Source: Epichloe hybrida (lineage: Eukaryota > Ascomycota > Sordariomycetes > Hypocreales > Clavicipitaceae). From it: a stretch of 64,000 bases of DNA. Under the pieces are notes generated by a model. It saw only the letters and a list, made by a program, of their open reading frames with translations. It was not told the DNA's origin and made no database searches. The DNA is taken from the NCBI GenBank assembly GCA_019022495.1, contig JAFEKR010000036.1:1-64000 (forward strand). The letters run 5' to 3'. The stretch's first letter is position 1. Each line of letters opens with the position of its first letter. The position numbers and the translations under genes are program-made. This document shows, piece after piece, positions 48,997-60,365 of the stretch.

Positions 48997-49278
48997 TATA
49001 GCTTCCTCTAGACCTTTAAATAATATTTAGTCTAGCTATAGCTAACGTGTAAGTCCACTAAAGGGATATATATAATGCAATTAGCTATATCACAGGTAAC
49101 CCTACACTGCTTATAGTGGCTTTGCACTACTGCCTTACTTTTCCCTCTTTTTTACTTACCTTCTCTCTTAGCTAGATTTCTCTCCTTCTCTCTCTTCTTA
49201 GCTATTATTATTAACCTTATTGTTATCATCAAATTTGACCCTTTTGCACTAGTGCAACGTTCCTTGGTGTAGCTAATA
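48997..49278 (+). repeat. copia 3' LTR (282 bp)
   Basis: It starts TATAGCTTCC (C-to-T/G-to-A form of TGTGGCTTCC) and ends CTAATA, directly before the TSD TATAT at 49279-49283. Confidence 0.85.
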
Positions 49279-49283
49279 TATAT

Positions 49284-50052
49284 AATTTATAAAATTTACC
49301 TTTTTTTAAGGATTTTACTATAACTAGGGTTATTTATATTATTATACCTTTTTAATAATACTATTATACTTATTACTTCATTTTACTAAAATAACTTTAA
49401 GAAAAACTGACTTATTATTTTATTTACTATTACTACTAATGATTTACTATTTCTATAGGTTATTATCATTATTTTAATTAAAACTACTCTAAACTAATAT
49501 AATATAATTAGTTAAGAAATCTATATAAATAATAAGAAGTTAATAAAGTAAATACTTAGTATTAATATATTATTAGTAATATAATAAGAACTTTAAAAAA
49601 GGTTAAATTATTTATTTACTATTTAAACTAATTTAATATTACTTTTAGCTTTTATCACGGCTTGCACCAAAAGGTTATAAACGAAGTAATAGCTAAGACT
49701 ATTACAGTCACTACTAGATAGATACTAGCTAGGGGTAGGTACGTAAAGGTTTTAATCTCTAACCTAGCACTAATAATATACATAGTCTTTAATAAATACC
49801 CTGCTTTATAAGCGCATAGCTATCTTATAGCTAGCTAGCCTCTTTGTTATTTACATAGCCTAAAGGTTCTCTAAAGAACCGCTTCGATAAACATTCTATC
49901 TTTGACCTCTGCGCTCCTAACAGCTTTATAATTCTAAATGTTTTAGAATTTATATATAGTAAGTCTATATATCTTATTACTATAATATATGAGAAAAGAA
50001 TATAATAGACTAATATTTATAATATATTAATAGATAATTAATAGTATTATTT
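49284..50052 (+). mobile_element. remainder of hAT-like element B, truncated at GH76 gene
   Basis: From 49284 the sequence matches the interior of hAT A (from about 43880) and continues across the solo LTR to AATTAATAGTATTATTT at about 50052 (compare 44340-44375). The remaining ~1.1 kb and the right TIR are missing; the gene-like DNA of the GH76 locus starts immediately. Confidence 0.75.
49653..49922 (-). repeat. solo gypsy-type LTR (270 bp), TSD GCTTT
   Basis: The segment matches 3163-3432 in length and ends. GCTTT flanks it at 49648-49652 and 49923-49927, and the surrounding hAT sequence is contiguous once it is removed. It is therefore a solo LTR left by recombination after insertion into hAT B. 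Strand is given by analogy with the copy at 3163-3432, where gag lies on the minus strand. Confidence 0.85.
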
Positions 50053-51741
50053 CCGTCGAGCGATAACCCAGGCCGTGTTCCCAGCTTGCCGCTGGCAGCA
50101 GCAAGAATGGCCGCCGAGCCGGACTTTTGGAATCCTTTGCATTGTTGAACAGCGGACTTTTCTAATCGCTCATCTACAAGCATCCATCCAATCGCGGTCG
50201 CCATAGCTAAGAGCACAGCGGCGGTCAAGATTGCTGCTCCCGCTCGATCACCAGCTGTAAGGGATTTGTAACCAGGTGGCCTCGGTTCGTTCCTGCCTAT
50301 ATCGTTTCCGCCCGAGCCTGGGTTGCCTTTGCTGGTGCCACCAGTCTCAAATGTAACTGGTGCTGGGCGATCTTTCACCATACATGCCAATGTGACCTCC
50401 ATGGCAGCCATTTGTTGACCAACGCCGGTAGACCCATCGTACTTGTCCTGATTCCATTTCAAGCCACACATGCGCCTGTTGTTTCCCCCGACGCATTGCT
50501 TAGCGGCAGCCACAGCCGAAGCTCGGAGGTAGGGCATGACGAAATCATAAGTATGCGGCGCCCATTTGGTGATTGCAGCCAACCAGCGACTGACGTAGGC
50601 CTTGAAGGATTGCTGGTCCGTACTGCAGAGATTCACAGGTTCACAAGCGACTTCGGTCATGATGTTCTTCTCAGGCCCAGTGAAGAATACTTTACTCCCG
50701 GTCAGTAGGTTGTCCAGTCTCTCTTTCCAAATTGGCTTTTCGGTGTAGTTGTACATGGCTGCGGCGCCAAGGATAAAACCTCCGGCATTGTATGAGAATT
50801 GGTAAGGCACATGATCGGTGCAGTCAGCACCAATATGTCCCCCGTCAATAACCCGCCAGTATTGGTCGATGAAGCCCACACCAACCATCCAGTCCCAAGT
50901 TCTGTCCGCCCATTCTGCGTAGGAGTTGTTGCCGGTGTAGAGTGCCAATCGGGCGCCAAGTGCGAAGAAGCAGGCTTGTGAAATGGAATTCTTGTAGTCG
51001 TACCCCCGATTCCATCTGAAAATTTGCCATCTCAGCCCCCCACTGCAATGTTGGGTATCCCATCGAGCGGCTTGTGTATTAAAGACTGCCTGGGCAAGTG
51101 CCAGCCATTGTGGCTGGTCATCGGGTGGGTCGGGGAACTTGAGTTCGGCAGCAGTCATGACTGCAAGGCCCCAGAACCCTTGATCATCGTTCCCTTCCGT
51201 CAAAGTCTGATTTCGGGGCATATAATCATTGTCGTCGCCAACTTGAAACAGGAGACCTTGCTCCACAAGTTTGTTGTACTGGTCATCACCCGTATAGTAC
51301 CAGTAATCAATCAATGATCCTAGAAAGGCACCCGCCTCCCACCCTTCAATACTTAGTTAGACAATATGACCAACTGGGAAACAGCCCAGAAATGTTCCGT
51401 GGCTAAAAGGAAGAATCTGACACGTACAATAATACGGTGATGGAAGAAGACCTGGTGTGCCTCCTGGTTTGTCGCCGTTGTAATATGTCACAAGATCCGC
51501 GGTCATTTGCTTGGCGATTGATACAATGGATGCTGCCGAGGTGGAGGTCAGTTTTGAAACAGAGACAAACATCACAGCGCGGTATGAACCGAAAAAAAAT
51601 GACCCAAAAACGTCGTGAAGAGACAAACATACAAGTTGAATGAGGATCCAGATCATAAGCCGCAGCAAAAGAGTTTGTCAGCGTCAGTAAAGCTGCAAGC
51701 ATCAACTTGATGAAGCCAATCCCATGTCGTGAGTGTGCCAT
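50010..51741 (-). CDS. GH76 endo-mannanase-like cell-wall enzyme (Dfg5/Dcw1 family), 3' end within transposon DNA
   Basis: Exons 51741-51633, 51532-51428 and 51343-50010 join in frame to 515 codons. Introns are 100 bp and 84 bp, with GTATGT/CAG and GTACGT/AAG ends and a CTAAC branch site. The protein starts with a signal peptide (IKLMLAALLTLTNSFAAA), then a GH76 domain with WWEAGAFLG, YYTGDD and the TEGNDDQGFWG motif whose Asp pair is catalytic. A hydrophobic segment near the C-terminus (AGAAILTAAVLLAMATAIGW) suggests a membrane or GPI anchor. Dfg5/Dcw1 proteins transfer GPI-mannoproteins to the wall glucan. After about residue 500 the reading frame crosses into hAT-derived sequence (last ~12 codons to the stop at 50010), so the native C-terminus and 3' UTR are lost or replaced. 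Confidence 0.9.
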
Positions 51742-53354
51742 TGTCGACTAGTAGCGGCACCTCAGGTCTTCGAAGTTGTCAACGACATTCGGGTATTCAT
51801 TGGTCCATGAGCATCAAGCAATCAAGCCGTAAAGTGTGATAAGAAAGGAAATTTGACTGGAGCGCCGTACGAAGATCCCCGAGACTCGATGGAGACGGAT
51901 ATGCAGCAGGCTGGTACGGACTAGATCGTGACTCAATCTGAGTCTAAAGCGAGCGATTCAGGCGGCCAAAGACAACGTGCGTATTCGCAGAAAAACGGTG
52001 GATAGATATCGAAATGGGTACACAGCGATGGCGATGGTGTGATGGTGTGTGGAAAATGAAAGCTATGTCAGTGACGTGGAGGTTCACGATCGAGACGGGC
52101 AGAGACGAGACTGAGTAAAGGCCGGCGGCAGTAGGATGAATAGAAGGTCCCCGATGTAGTTGGTAGCAACTTGGTTTTGATTGAGAAGACGACGGCTCTT
52201 GATGAATGCATACAGCATACAGTCGTTGAAGTTGTCTACTCAGAAGATGCCGCGAGGCGGGGTGGAAGCGATCTTCAGCAACGAAGGAAGGAGAGACCCA
52301 GTGATGTATGCACAAAGGGATCAATGGCCAGACCAGACACTTGCAAGAGGCTGGATCTGCGGGTTCGCATCCAGTCGATCCAGTCCAAGCACTTCACTTT
52401 GCTTTGCGTCTTTGTTGGGGGCATCCGGTATTATTTGATCGGCGAAAATCCAGGACATGACGCCAACAAGTGAACTCCACTTGCAGGCGGCCAACCTTAT
52501 TGCGGCCGCTTTGGTGATGACATGACATGGACTCAAGTGCCTACAGGCTTCCATGTCGGCTTCAAGCCAAGGGAAAAAGGTAGGCATCTATTGTTTCCGT
52601 CGGTGAAGTGAGTGAAAATGGTAAATATTCTACTCCAGTGCGAAACTACTTGATGCAGTTGAGATAGCGGGGTGCGTTCAGCCCTGAGGCTGCACGTGTT
52701 GTCCAATCACACAAACCTTCAATTCAGTACGGAGTACTTGAAGACAAGACGGTGTGCTGGGTTTGCTTGAGCCACAGTATGCTTACGCTGCAATTGTGGC
52801 TAGTGCTTCGTTCCACGTGATAGAATCATGGGCACGGAGTCACGGAGTCACGGATGAAGCATGGCACTCAAGTTATCAGAATGAACGACCAATCTCCTTT
52901 TTCGTTGGTCTGGTCAGTCCAGTATTCTCAAGGCTTTACGGACGGACATACTTCCAAGCGAAGCAAGCATCTTCACGGTAGTCGTGGTCGTGGCACCCTT
53001 CGCACTTTGAAGCCAACCTCAGACAAGTGACGTGTATCAGCATTACGGGTCGCCAACCCAGACCTAGACCCTGGGCCAATGGATTCGGAAGGGGCTGGCG
53101 CTGCCTTGCCTCCTCCAGCAACGCAAGCTGTCAAGTCAGACGTCCCTTTCTCACCAACTCCGAAATACCCTCTGGCCATTTACTCATCGTTTCACTCCAT
53201 CAAAAGAAAACCCTCAGCGCCTTCACTCAGTCGCGCCAATACCAGTAGCCGCGTCGATTTATCGTTGCTGTCAATCTAGCGAGCCCTCTTCTAGTCCCAT
53301 TTCGCCGACCGTACTTGATTTTGTCGCTCTTCCACGTCTACCGTCTACGCCAAA
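51742..53354. other. intergenic between divergent GH76 and synaptobrevin genes
   Basis: This 1.6 kb contains the promoters of two diverging genes. Short ORFs on both strands show no family motif. A pyrimidine-rich leader precedes the synaptobrevin ATG. The repeat CACGGAGTCACGGAGTCACGGA lies near 52835. Confidence 0.6.
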
Positions 53355-54134
53355 ATGTCCCACCAAGGCCCTTATGACCCCCATCCTGCTGATGCAGGCC
53401 AGCATGCTGCGCAACCTGGCGCCGATCGGGTCAAAAAGATTCAGGAGGTTGGTTCTTGCTTTTAGATATCACGCCTTGTTTGAATGACTACAACCTTCAC
53501 GCTGGAGTATTTCGAACGCCCAGAGACCTCAAGTGCGAGGCCTCTGTTGCTGCTAGGCCTCGAATGTCCTGATCTGTGGTCGTTATAACTACGTGCGATT
53601 CACCGATCTCTCGCCACTTACTGCCTTCTTCTCTGGTAGCAGCTGCGTTTCATGCTGCCGCGATGTCAGTGATGACGCGATCGCAGTAAGCGATGCAGCT
53701 GAATGTGACGGCACTATGGAGAAGCCCTTTATTCCCCATTGCTGCGCACGTTACGCGAAATCTGGATATTCCCCTCTTTTCAATACACCTCGCCTATATG
53801 CAGTGCTGACTTGTGTTTCCAGGACATTAACGACACCGTGGGAATCTTGCGAGACAACATCAACAAAGCCAACGATCGAGGTCAACGCCTGGATGCCCTT
53901 CAGGATAAGACGGACAACCTGGCTGTTTCTGCCCAAGGCTTTCGCCGCGGTGCAAACAGAGTTCGAAAGCAGATGTGGTGGAAAGATATGAAGATGCGCA
54001 TTTGTATTATCGTCGGAATTTTGATTCTCCTGCTCATTATCATCATTCCCTCGGGTATGTGACCCCACATTCCTTGCTGCGGTGTTGACTACGCACAACG
54101 TCTAACTCTTTCAATAGTCCTTGCTACTCGCTAA
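53355..54134 (+). CDS. snc1: synaptobrevin (Snc1/VAMP-like v-SNARE)
   Basis: Exons 53355-53447, 53823-54054 and 54118-54134 join to 113 residues. The 375-bp first intron opens GTTGGT and the 63-bp second one has GTATGT and TCTAAC. A short hydrophilic N-terminus leads into the R-SNARE motif ([32 protein letters not shown]), then WWKDMKMR and a C-terminal membrane anchor ([19 protein letters not shown]). The Arg of the zero layer is the conserved one in the NRVRKQ region or the FRRGANR stretch. Family role: fusion of secretory vesicles at the plasma membrane. The ATG at 53355 has an A at -3 (CAAAATG). Confidence 0.95.
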
Positions 54135-54850
54135 GATTTGATTAATGTGGACAAATTGTCAGTTGAAGTGTGATCATGGTTGTCAGGCATGGCAACGTGG
54201 ACCTTTGCAAAGGCAGCGATGGGAAGATGGGTGGCAACGTAGACGGCATCTTGCTGCCACTACGAGTATGCTTGTTCAATGCGACGGAGTTGGTTCACCG
54301 TTGGAACGGGATTTGGAAGCCTTGGGTTGATCGTATTTTTGCTTTGGTTCGGGATCCTCTGAACCTCCCGAAGAACAGGTACATTATAATGACCTGCTTA
54401 GTGTGCGAGGTTTGTGTGTCAATCGTCGTATAAGGCAGATCGAGCAAACTATGATTGTGTATGATGGAAGTTGTGGCGTTTATATCACGCAATTGTGATG
54501 CTCTTCAATTTAACCTGTCGATGCATGCCTAATTGATGCGGGAGAGGTCGAGCTCGCGTTAACCCTTTAAAAGAGTTGAACTCATAATGCTTGGACGATG
54601 AAGTTATATTCACATTTCCATTCTTAGCCGATTAGTCCCCTGCTGTCCGGCTGCTCGAGCCTAAACACTGGACAAATTTTCGACATGGATGAGGTCAGCC
54701 AAGTGTCGGATAATTCAAGTCCGAGGGCTTCTTGGGCCGCCTTCGATTTGGGATTCGAAGAATCGGCTGGCAGCCATGTTCTTTGCTCGCCCAGAGCCTG
54801 TTTCGTATCTCAGATGTTCTATTGCTAGACTGCACTCATAAAACAAACAG
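54135..54850. other. intergenic, no gene seen
   Basis: It holds the synaptobrevin 3' end and short ORFs without motifs. Confidence 0.6.
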
Positions 54851-54851
54851 G

Positions 54852-55195
54852 TAGCCGTGCTAAGCCGTGGAGAAGTGCATGATAGTCTTATGAACGACAA
54901 TGAGATGCAAGATCCAGCCGTGATTGCCATTCAAGAACCTCAAGTACGGAGGATCAAGCGTCGTCAGCCCAATGGCTCACCGCAAGTGGACGAAAATCGT
55001 GTCTCTAGGCTGCACAAAAGAAGGCAGGTGGGCCATCAGACGTATGCTGTGAATGCGAAAGAATTCGGCGGCCGAGCAGATTCCGACAGTCATCAATCAG
55101 ATCTGACGGCAGCTGTGTTGAGACGCCCTGGAAGACTAATCATGACAGTCTCGGTTTACATGGAATGGTCGCATAGTCAAACTGCCGCACCATAG
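54852..55195 (+). pseudogene. LINE endonuclease relic
   Basis: An isolated open stretch of about 112 codons resembles the start of a LINE endonuclease: AVLSRGEVHDSLMND, AIQEPQVRRIKR and SDLTAAVLRRPGRLIMTVSVY. The typical fungal LINE arrangement is ISEPH... followed by ITAAVLRLPDRxxxVSVY. Only the first third of the domain is present and no RT follows downstream. Base composition is near that of the genes, unlike the AT-rich blocks. Confidence 0.55.
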
Positions 55196-56676
55196 AGGAG
55201 CCAATATCGATGGAGAGATAATAGTGGCTGGACACCATTGGTCTGGACTGCCTGAAATGGCTGGTATCAAAACAACTATTTGGCTGCTTCTGGATACTGG
55301 CAAGGTCGATGCTGATGCTAGAGGTCAGAGTGGCCAGAAGCCATTGGTATAAGCGACCAAGGAGGACGAATCGTGAAGTCGCAGGGCGGGATTAGCAGGC
55401 AATGTCCAAGTTGTGTCAACGAATGAAATCACCGACGTCTTGATCTTCATGTTAGCATGACACTCCAACGTCTCATCACGAACAGTCGACTTCAATTTGA
55501 GAAACCATGATGCATGTATTCAGGAAGGGGCATCTCGGGGGATAGGTTCTAGCAAGACATGGCGCGTGCACGAAATGATCATACCACTCAAGACACAAAC
55601 ACAATCCACATCACGCCTGTGAACGTCTACATGTGAAGTTGGTGAGGTGAGACACCTCGGTGAACCCTTGATCAAGAAGTGTTGTTGGTCATGAAATGTC
55701 CTCGGTCAAGAAGTGACAACTCTCGGCCAAAAACTGTCCTTGGCCATGTCCTTGATTCAGAAACATGGTTGTTCAAGTTTTGGTCAAGAAGTGGCAAAAC
55801 AATAAGACGTTGATCCAAAAGCGGTCGAGACGTTGCCTCTTCGTGAAGGGATGTCTCCTAGTCAGGCCGGTGTCGGAGTATTGAGGCCTGTTGAAAACCT
55901 GAGGCAGCTAGTCTTGATGCCTGAGAAATCAAAGCGCCCCTGCCCGGTATCTTGTACCTTGCATCCTCCACCGAACTTGCCACGCCCCACCCTGTCATAC
56001 TGACGAGACGCTCATGAAATTGGCCACAACCTTGTTATTATTGTTGCCCAACGCCTCAATCTCAGTCATCAAACAGCATCAGCTGCATGAGATGTCGAAC
56101 ATGCATATACGGTCCCAGTACATTTCACCTCACCATGCGACAGTGGTTTCTCCCAAGGGACTGCGCCATGGGTGTTACGTTGTAATTAACAAAGGATGTA
56201 AATCAAGCTGAATATTGACCTACAATTTGATTTCAAAATTCAGTAATTGGTATCGCAACCATCCGTCTTCGTGGCAGCGTTCGGTACTTCGACACTAGTT
56301 ACTAACAATGCACTTGGATAGCCAACAATGTGGCCAATGTTCTCTTGGAGGTCCAATTCGCGTCACTCTCTGCGGGCATTGGAACCAACTGTATAGTTAA
56401 CTAAGTGAGTGGACGCTAAAGCTTCCTAGTGAAGCCAAGACAAGATGAGATGGCGAGTACGAGATGCTACAATACAATAATTTGTAGCTCTAGCCTACGA
56501 ATCTGCTTGAATCAACCAACCTAACCAACCTCCCTTCTACATGGCCTATTCTACCAGGAAGATCATCAGCACATGACCCCCCACCCATCCAGAATCAAGA
56601 GCACGGTCCGAGCCAGTCACGACGAAACAAGCACGTATCTTCACTGTGCAAGCCATCACCCGCCAATGGTGGAAAC
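55196..56676. other. intergenic, no gene seen
   Basis: No supported ORF is present. Between about 55670 and 55800 there are several imperfect copies of GGTCAAGAAGTG and related phrases. Confidence 0.55.
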
Positions 56677-57634
56677 TTAGACTGGAACGTTGGGCGGGTC
56701 TTTGATGTTACCGCTTCCAGTGTCGTTGATGTATTTTTGGACCTCGGGCTTCATGGATTTCCACGTTGTTTCATTGAAGGAAAAGTCGGTTTGGCCAAAG
56801 TCCCAGTTGACATTGATCGTAGTCATGGATTTTTTACCTTTAGAGACCGCGTACATCTCCTGACTCAAGGAATAGGAAATATTTCGCAAGGCTTTTTTTG
56901 TTCCAGTCAGTAGGCTTGCCGTGGCGCCGCCAAGGATATGCGTGTACTTACATGCACGTAGGTCGTCTCGCACTGGATCATACGTGTATACTTGAAGCAT
57001 ACTCCAGAAAGTCCGACGATCGGCCGTGTAACGGGTCTCATTGATGGTATCTGCAATTGCCTTGAAGATGGCCTCAAGTGCCGCTGCAAGTGGCCGGGGA
57101 AGCACGATCCCTTCCAGCATGTTGGCGAGAATTTGCCAGTGGAACCTACTCTTTTCGATGTTGACCACCTTGGAAACTTGGTTGCGCCGAGGGCTGAACA
57201 TCCTGACACACTGTTAGCCTCCCTTGTGTGACAATCGATTTGAGCAGCTGAGCAATCAACACGAACCATGTGTAAACACCGTCGTTGAAATAGGCATCCA
57301 ACACCCTCGCCCGGTATTGAGAGCGTCTCCATGCAGAATCGTTGCTGTCATCGGTTGGCAGCTGACCTTCCTCTTTCCGCCGCCTCACCTGAATGCCAGC
57401 ATGAATGGTCGCCAGCTGGTGAGTCAATTGGAGCATTTGCTCAAGCTCATCCATGCGGTCCTTGAACTTTGCCCCCAAGTCAGGGCCAGTCATGTTAACG
57501 TACAGGATGTTGTCGGGATCATTGAGCCCCATGTCATCGTCACTAGGTATCTCACTCTTGTTGCGAGGGGCTTTAGTGGGAGGCTTGTCAATGGGAAGTC
57601 CCGCCACATCAGGCCATTGAGTTGTCGAAGCCAT
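56677..57634 (-). CDS. hypothetical protein, paralogue of the 58767-59715 gene
   Basis: Exons 57634-57267 and 57202-56677 join in phase 2 to 297 residues across a 64-bp intron (GTTCGT...GGCTAAC...GTCAG). I do not recognise the family. No signal peptide or membrane span is evident. The protein has a Met/Asp-rich N-terminus (residues 1-60), a coiled-looking MDELEQMLQLTHQLATIHAG stretch, a QLPTDDSNDSAWRRSQYRARVLDA block, and a Thr/Trp-rich C-terminus (TINVNWDFGQTDFSFNETTW). The gene runs divergently from its paralogue about 1.1 kb away. The two share the position and phase of an intron after a Trp codon, a PxDDS motif, and a C-terminal strand-like segment, so they descend from one duplication. 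Function unknown. Confidence 0.8.
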
Positions 57635-58766
57635 GGGTTCTAATGAAGCACAGATTCAGTCGAGTTGGTACGGTGATGAAGGATGGGAAGTTGCCAAAAA
57701 AAACAACAACAAAACTGAGGATGTGGCAGCTCTTGGTGTCCCCTTGGTCAGTGAGGTATACGCCCTTTATATCCTTTGTCTTCGACTTTGATTTTCTGTG
57801 GCTCAGGGAAGCCTTGGACCCAGTTCTCTCTGCACGCGTGGACAGAAAAGTCTCATGCAAACCAGAAACTACAGTGCACCTTGACGCCGCCATCACACAT
57901 GTACTTTGGTGGGAGAAAAGCCTTGGGCATTGATGCAGAAGGACTGCATTTGAGCCAACATGAATCTCCAAGGACTGATGTGACACTGAATATCTCGTGT
58001 TGAATTAGATTATGTACAGCTCATATTGCACAGAGCCGGATGAAAACCCCGGGTGTAACGCCCCAGGATGGTGTGTGCATGAAAATGATACCCAACCATC
58101 CCACATAGCCGTGGTTGTGGTAGTTATTATTAGCCCAGCGATCGAGTTGCAAGTTGCGTTGTAACATGTTGGACTACGAATATACTGTCACGGGCTTCTA
58201 CCAGGTAGAAGTAGACATGGTTAGCCGTTTAACTCCCATCATTTCACATCTACAGATGACGAAAAGTTTTTCAAAGGAACCATACATGCATGACAAAACA
58301 ACAAATCCCACCAGCCCACTAAGAATATCAACAAATCGTATCGTAGTATTCAGAGTTGTGCACCAACGTCAACATGAGCGGCAGACGGCTGAAATTGTGT
58401 AACGACCTTTCACAGATGGCGCCCGAACAAGCCCGTATGTGCTGCCGCGGATCAGGGGGTGGCTTGGGCAGACCATCCCAAAGGGAAATGGACTGCAAAG
58501 TAATATGCGGAAATACGACAGTATCTTGCAGAAGCAAGCCAGTGATCGAGACACGGATGATCCACGTTTCATCGTGCTGTCGCAGCACCTTTTAGGATAT
58601 TCGGTGTCTTACATTAGCCGCCTCGGCATATGCCCGTTGCAGACAGACAAGCGTGTCGGCTTTGATGAGCACATCGGTGAGTTTGTGCTATATAGCCGAG
58701 GGAGTACGCCGTACCCCGCATGCAACATGGCAATTTCTGTTCAAATCATCTTCATCTTCATCCAAC
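57635..58766. other. shared divergent promoter region of the paralogous pair
   Basis: This 1.1 kb separates two divergently transcribed paralogues and contains no supported gene. Short ORFs on both strands overlap each other and show no motif. Confidence 0.55.
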
Positions 58767-59715
58767 ATGACCGTGAGTGTGAGTGTGAGCGTACCTGAAG
58801 TAGAGCCAGTGGCTCTCAGCCTGAAACTTGGGTCGGACCTCGCGTCTGCGGAAACGGAAACAGACGTGTCCAACGACTACGGCACCCCCAATGTACTTTT
58901 TCTGTACTACGTATCGTTCCTTCCAGATGACAAGAAACCAGATCTTGACGCCATACAAGACGAGTTCCAGACCTGGAACGCGTGGGAACTCGGCCAGGCA
59001 GAGGTTCAACTAGTGAAAAATGTCGAAGCCGGCAAGCTCCCATCTGACGACTCAGTCGCCTCTCGTGTCACCAGAAACAATTATCGTTCCAAGGCGATCG
59101 AATTTTTCAGAGGAGGGAGTGAAGCATGGTACGTTCCGTTCCCTCCCACCCCCAACCGGTCTACCGTGAGGCTTCAAGACTCAAGACTCTAGTTGGGGAC
59201 GACTTCAAGGCTTTCCCTCGCAAGTACCAAGAGAGACGGCAAAACCGTTGAGACAACTCAAGATGGGGTCAATGGTGCCATCCTGCATGGACTGCGGGCC
59301 CTTGCCACAGAGGATCATCAACTTCCGAGCCAGTTCGGGGTTGTTCTCAATACCATCAGCGGCAACGTGCTCGCGGAACAAGAGAACAAGTTTTACTTTA
59401 GCCATGTCCACTACAAGTACGACCGTGATTCCAGAAGATTTCTGCCAGGTATGGTCCCTAGCTCGTGGCCGCGTATGCCCAGTCATTGACTGGTTTTTAG
59501 CTGTTCTCGACACCACGTTCACTGTCAGGGTATCAGGCGAGGGAGGAAGCGAGGCTGGCAAGGATGGATTTTCAGTAGCAATCAATCTCTCTACTAACAC
59601 TTACCGCTTTGATCGGAAGCTCTGGAGGGACATTCGACATAATGGAGAGGGGGCTATCAACATGGGAGAGCCCATCCGTAAGCAAATGGCATTGGACTTT
59701 TACGTTGATGGCTAG
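58767..59715 (+). CDS. hypothetical protein, paralogue of the 56677-57634 gene
   Basis: Exons 58767-59128, 59210-59448 and 59501-59715 join to 271 residues. Introns are 81 bp (GTACGT...TTCAAG) and 52 bp (GTATGG...TTTTAG). The first intron follows the same Trp codon in the same phase as in the paralogue. The N-terminus is Ser/Val-rich (TVSVSVSVPEVEP), then comes a PNVLFLYYVSFLPDD segment, an AGKLPSDDSVASRVTRNNYRSKAIEFF block and an FSVAINLSTNTYRFDRKLW end. No signal peptide is clear. I do not recognise the family. Alternative acceptor sites in the first intron shift the frame, so the splice at 59209/59210 is the one that preserves similarity to the paralogue. Confidence 0.78.
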
Positions 59716-60365
59716 TTTAGGTACGCACAGAGAATTTAAACTATTGGAGTTGTGATATTAAATATCCATCCATCCATTCATTCATTCATTCATTCATTCA
59801 TTCATTACGATCGGTGGAGAAATCCAAGAGGGCAACCATAAATTTAGGGTACATGTACGATTTCTCAAATTTAGTCGTCGCCTCATCGAAGCCCCATTTG
59901 TCCTTGTCATCTATTTTCTGCCCCTTGCTGTTTGTTCTCTTGCTTTGCTACGATTCCTCGTATTTTGTCAGTCCGGAACACTAGATTGGGTGAGTACCAG
60001 GTGCTTCTTAACAGTCTCACCGTCGGGCAATCCCACTCTTGTATGAGGATTTTAGTGGTTTGGAGAACCTCTGCTAAGCTAAACTCCACTGTATAGGATA
60101 AGAGCTTGAAATTAGAGCCTCTGATCTAGGACGAATAGAGATTAATTAGGAAATGGTCAAATTAAAAGCTTCTAGGCCTGAATGTGCAAACGTGCCAGAG
60201 CGGGGTTGATGGTTTACCAATGACCGTCAAAGTCAAATCAAGGTTGGTTCTCCATCATGTGCCAGCGCGACTTTGCAACTTGGACCTACCAAACCCCTCA
60301 TCAAAATTCCTCCCCGCCGGCCCTTTCCTTTTCCTCACGAATCAATCGCGAACCCCTCGCTCACC
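59716..60365. other. intergenic, with CATT microsatellite
   Basis: A (CATT)n tract lies at about 59765-59806. A minus-strand 60-codon ORF at 59907-60089 has no motif. The thioredoxin promoter is inferred to lie in the last few hundred bases. Confidence 0.55.

Larger units (their letters stand above)
33915..49278 (+). mobile_element. Ty1/copia element with nested insertions, TSD TATAT
   Basis: Two 282-bp LTRs (33915-34196, 48997-49278) bracket the element, and TATAT flanks it on both sides (33910-33914 and 49279-49283). Inside, on the plus strand, come gag/protease remnants (34197-37080), integrase (37080-38240), a LINE insertion, a hAT insertion, and then reverse transcriptase and RNase H (47040-48790). 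The Pol is in the copia order INT-RT-RH. Every part is full of TAA/TAG codons, so the element is dead. The LTR-to-LTR span of 15.4 kb is inflated by the insertions. Confidence 0.8.

Noticed and set aside
51944..52324. 126-codon minus-strand ORF upstream of GH76
   Set aside because: No domain, His/Ser-rich, and lies in the promoter/leader of GH76.
59907..60089. 60-codon minus-strand ORF
   Set aside because: Too short and no motif; left as intergenic.
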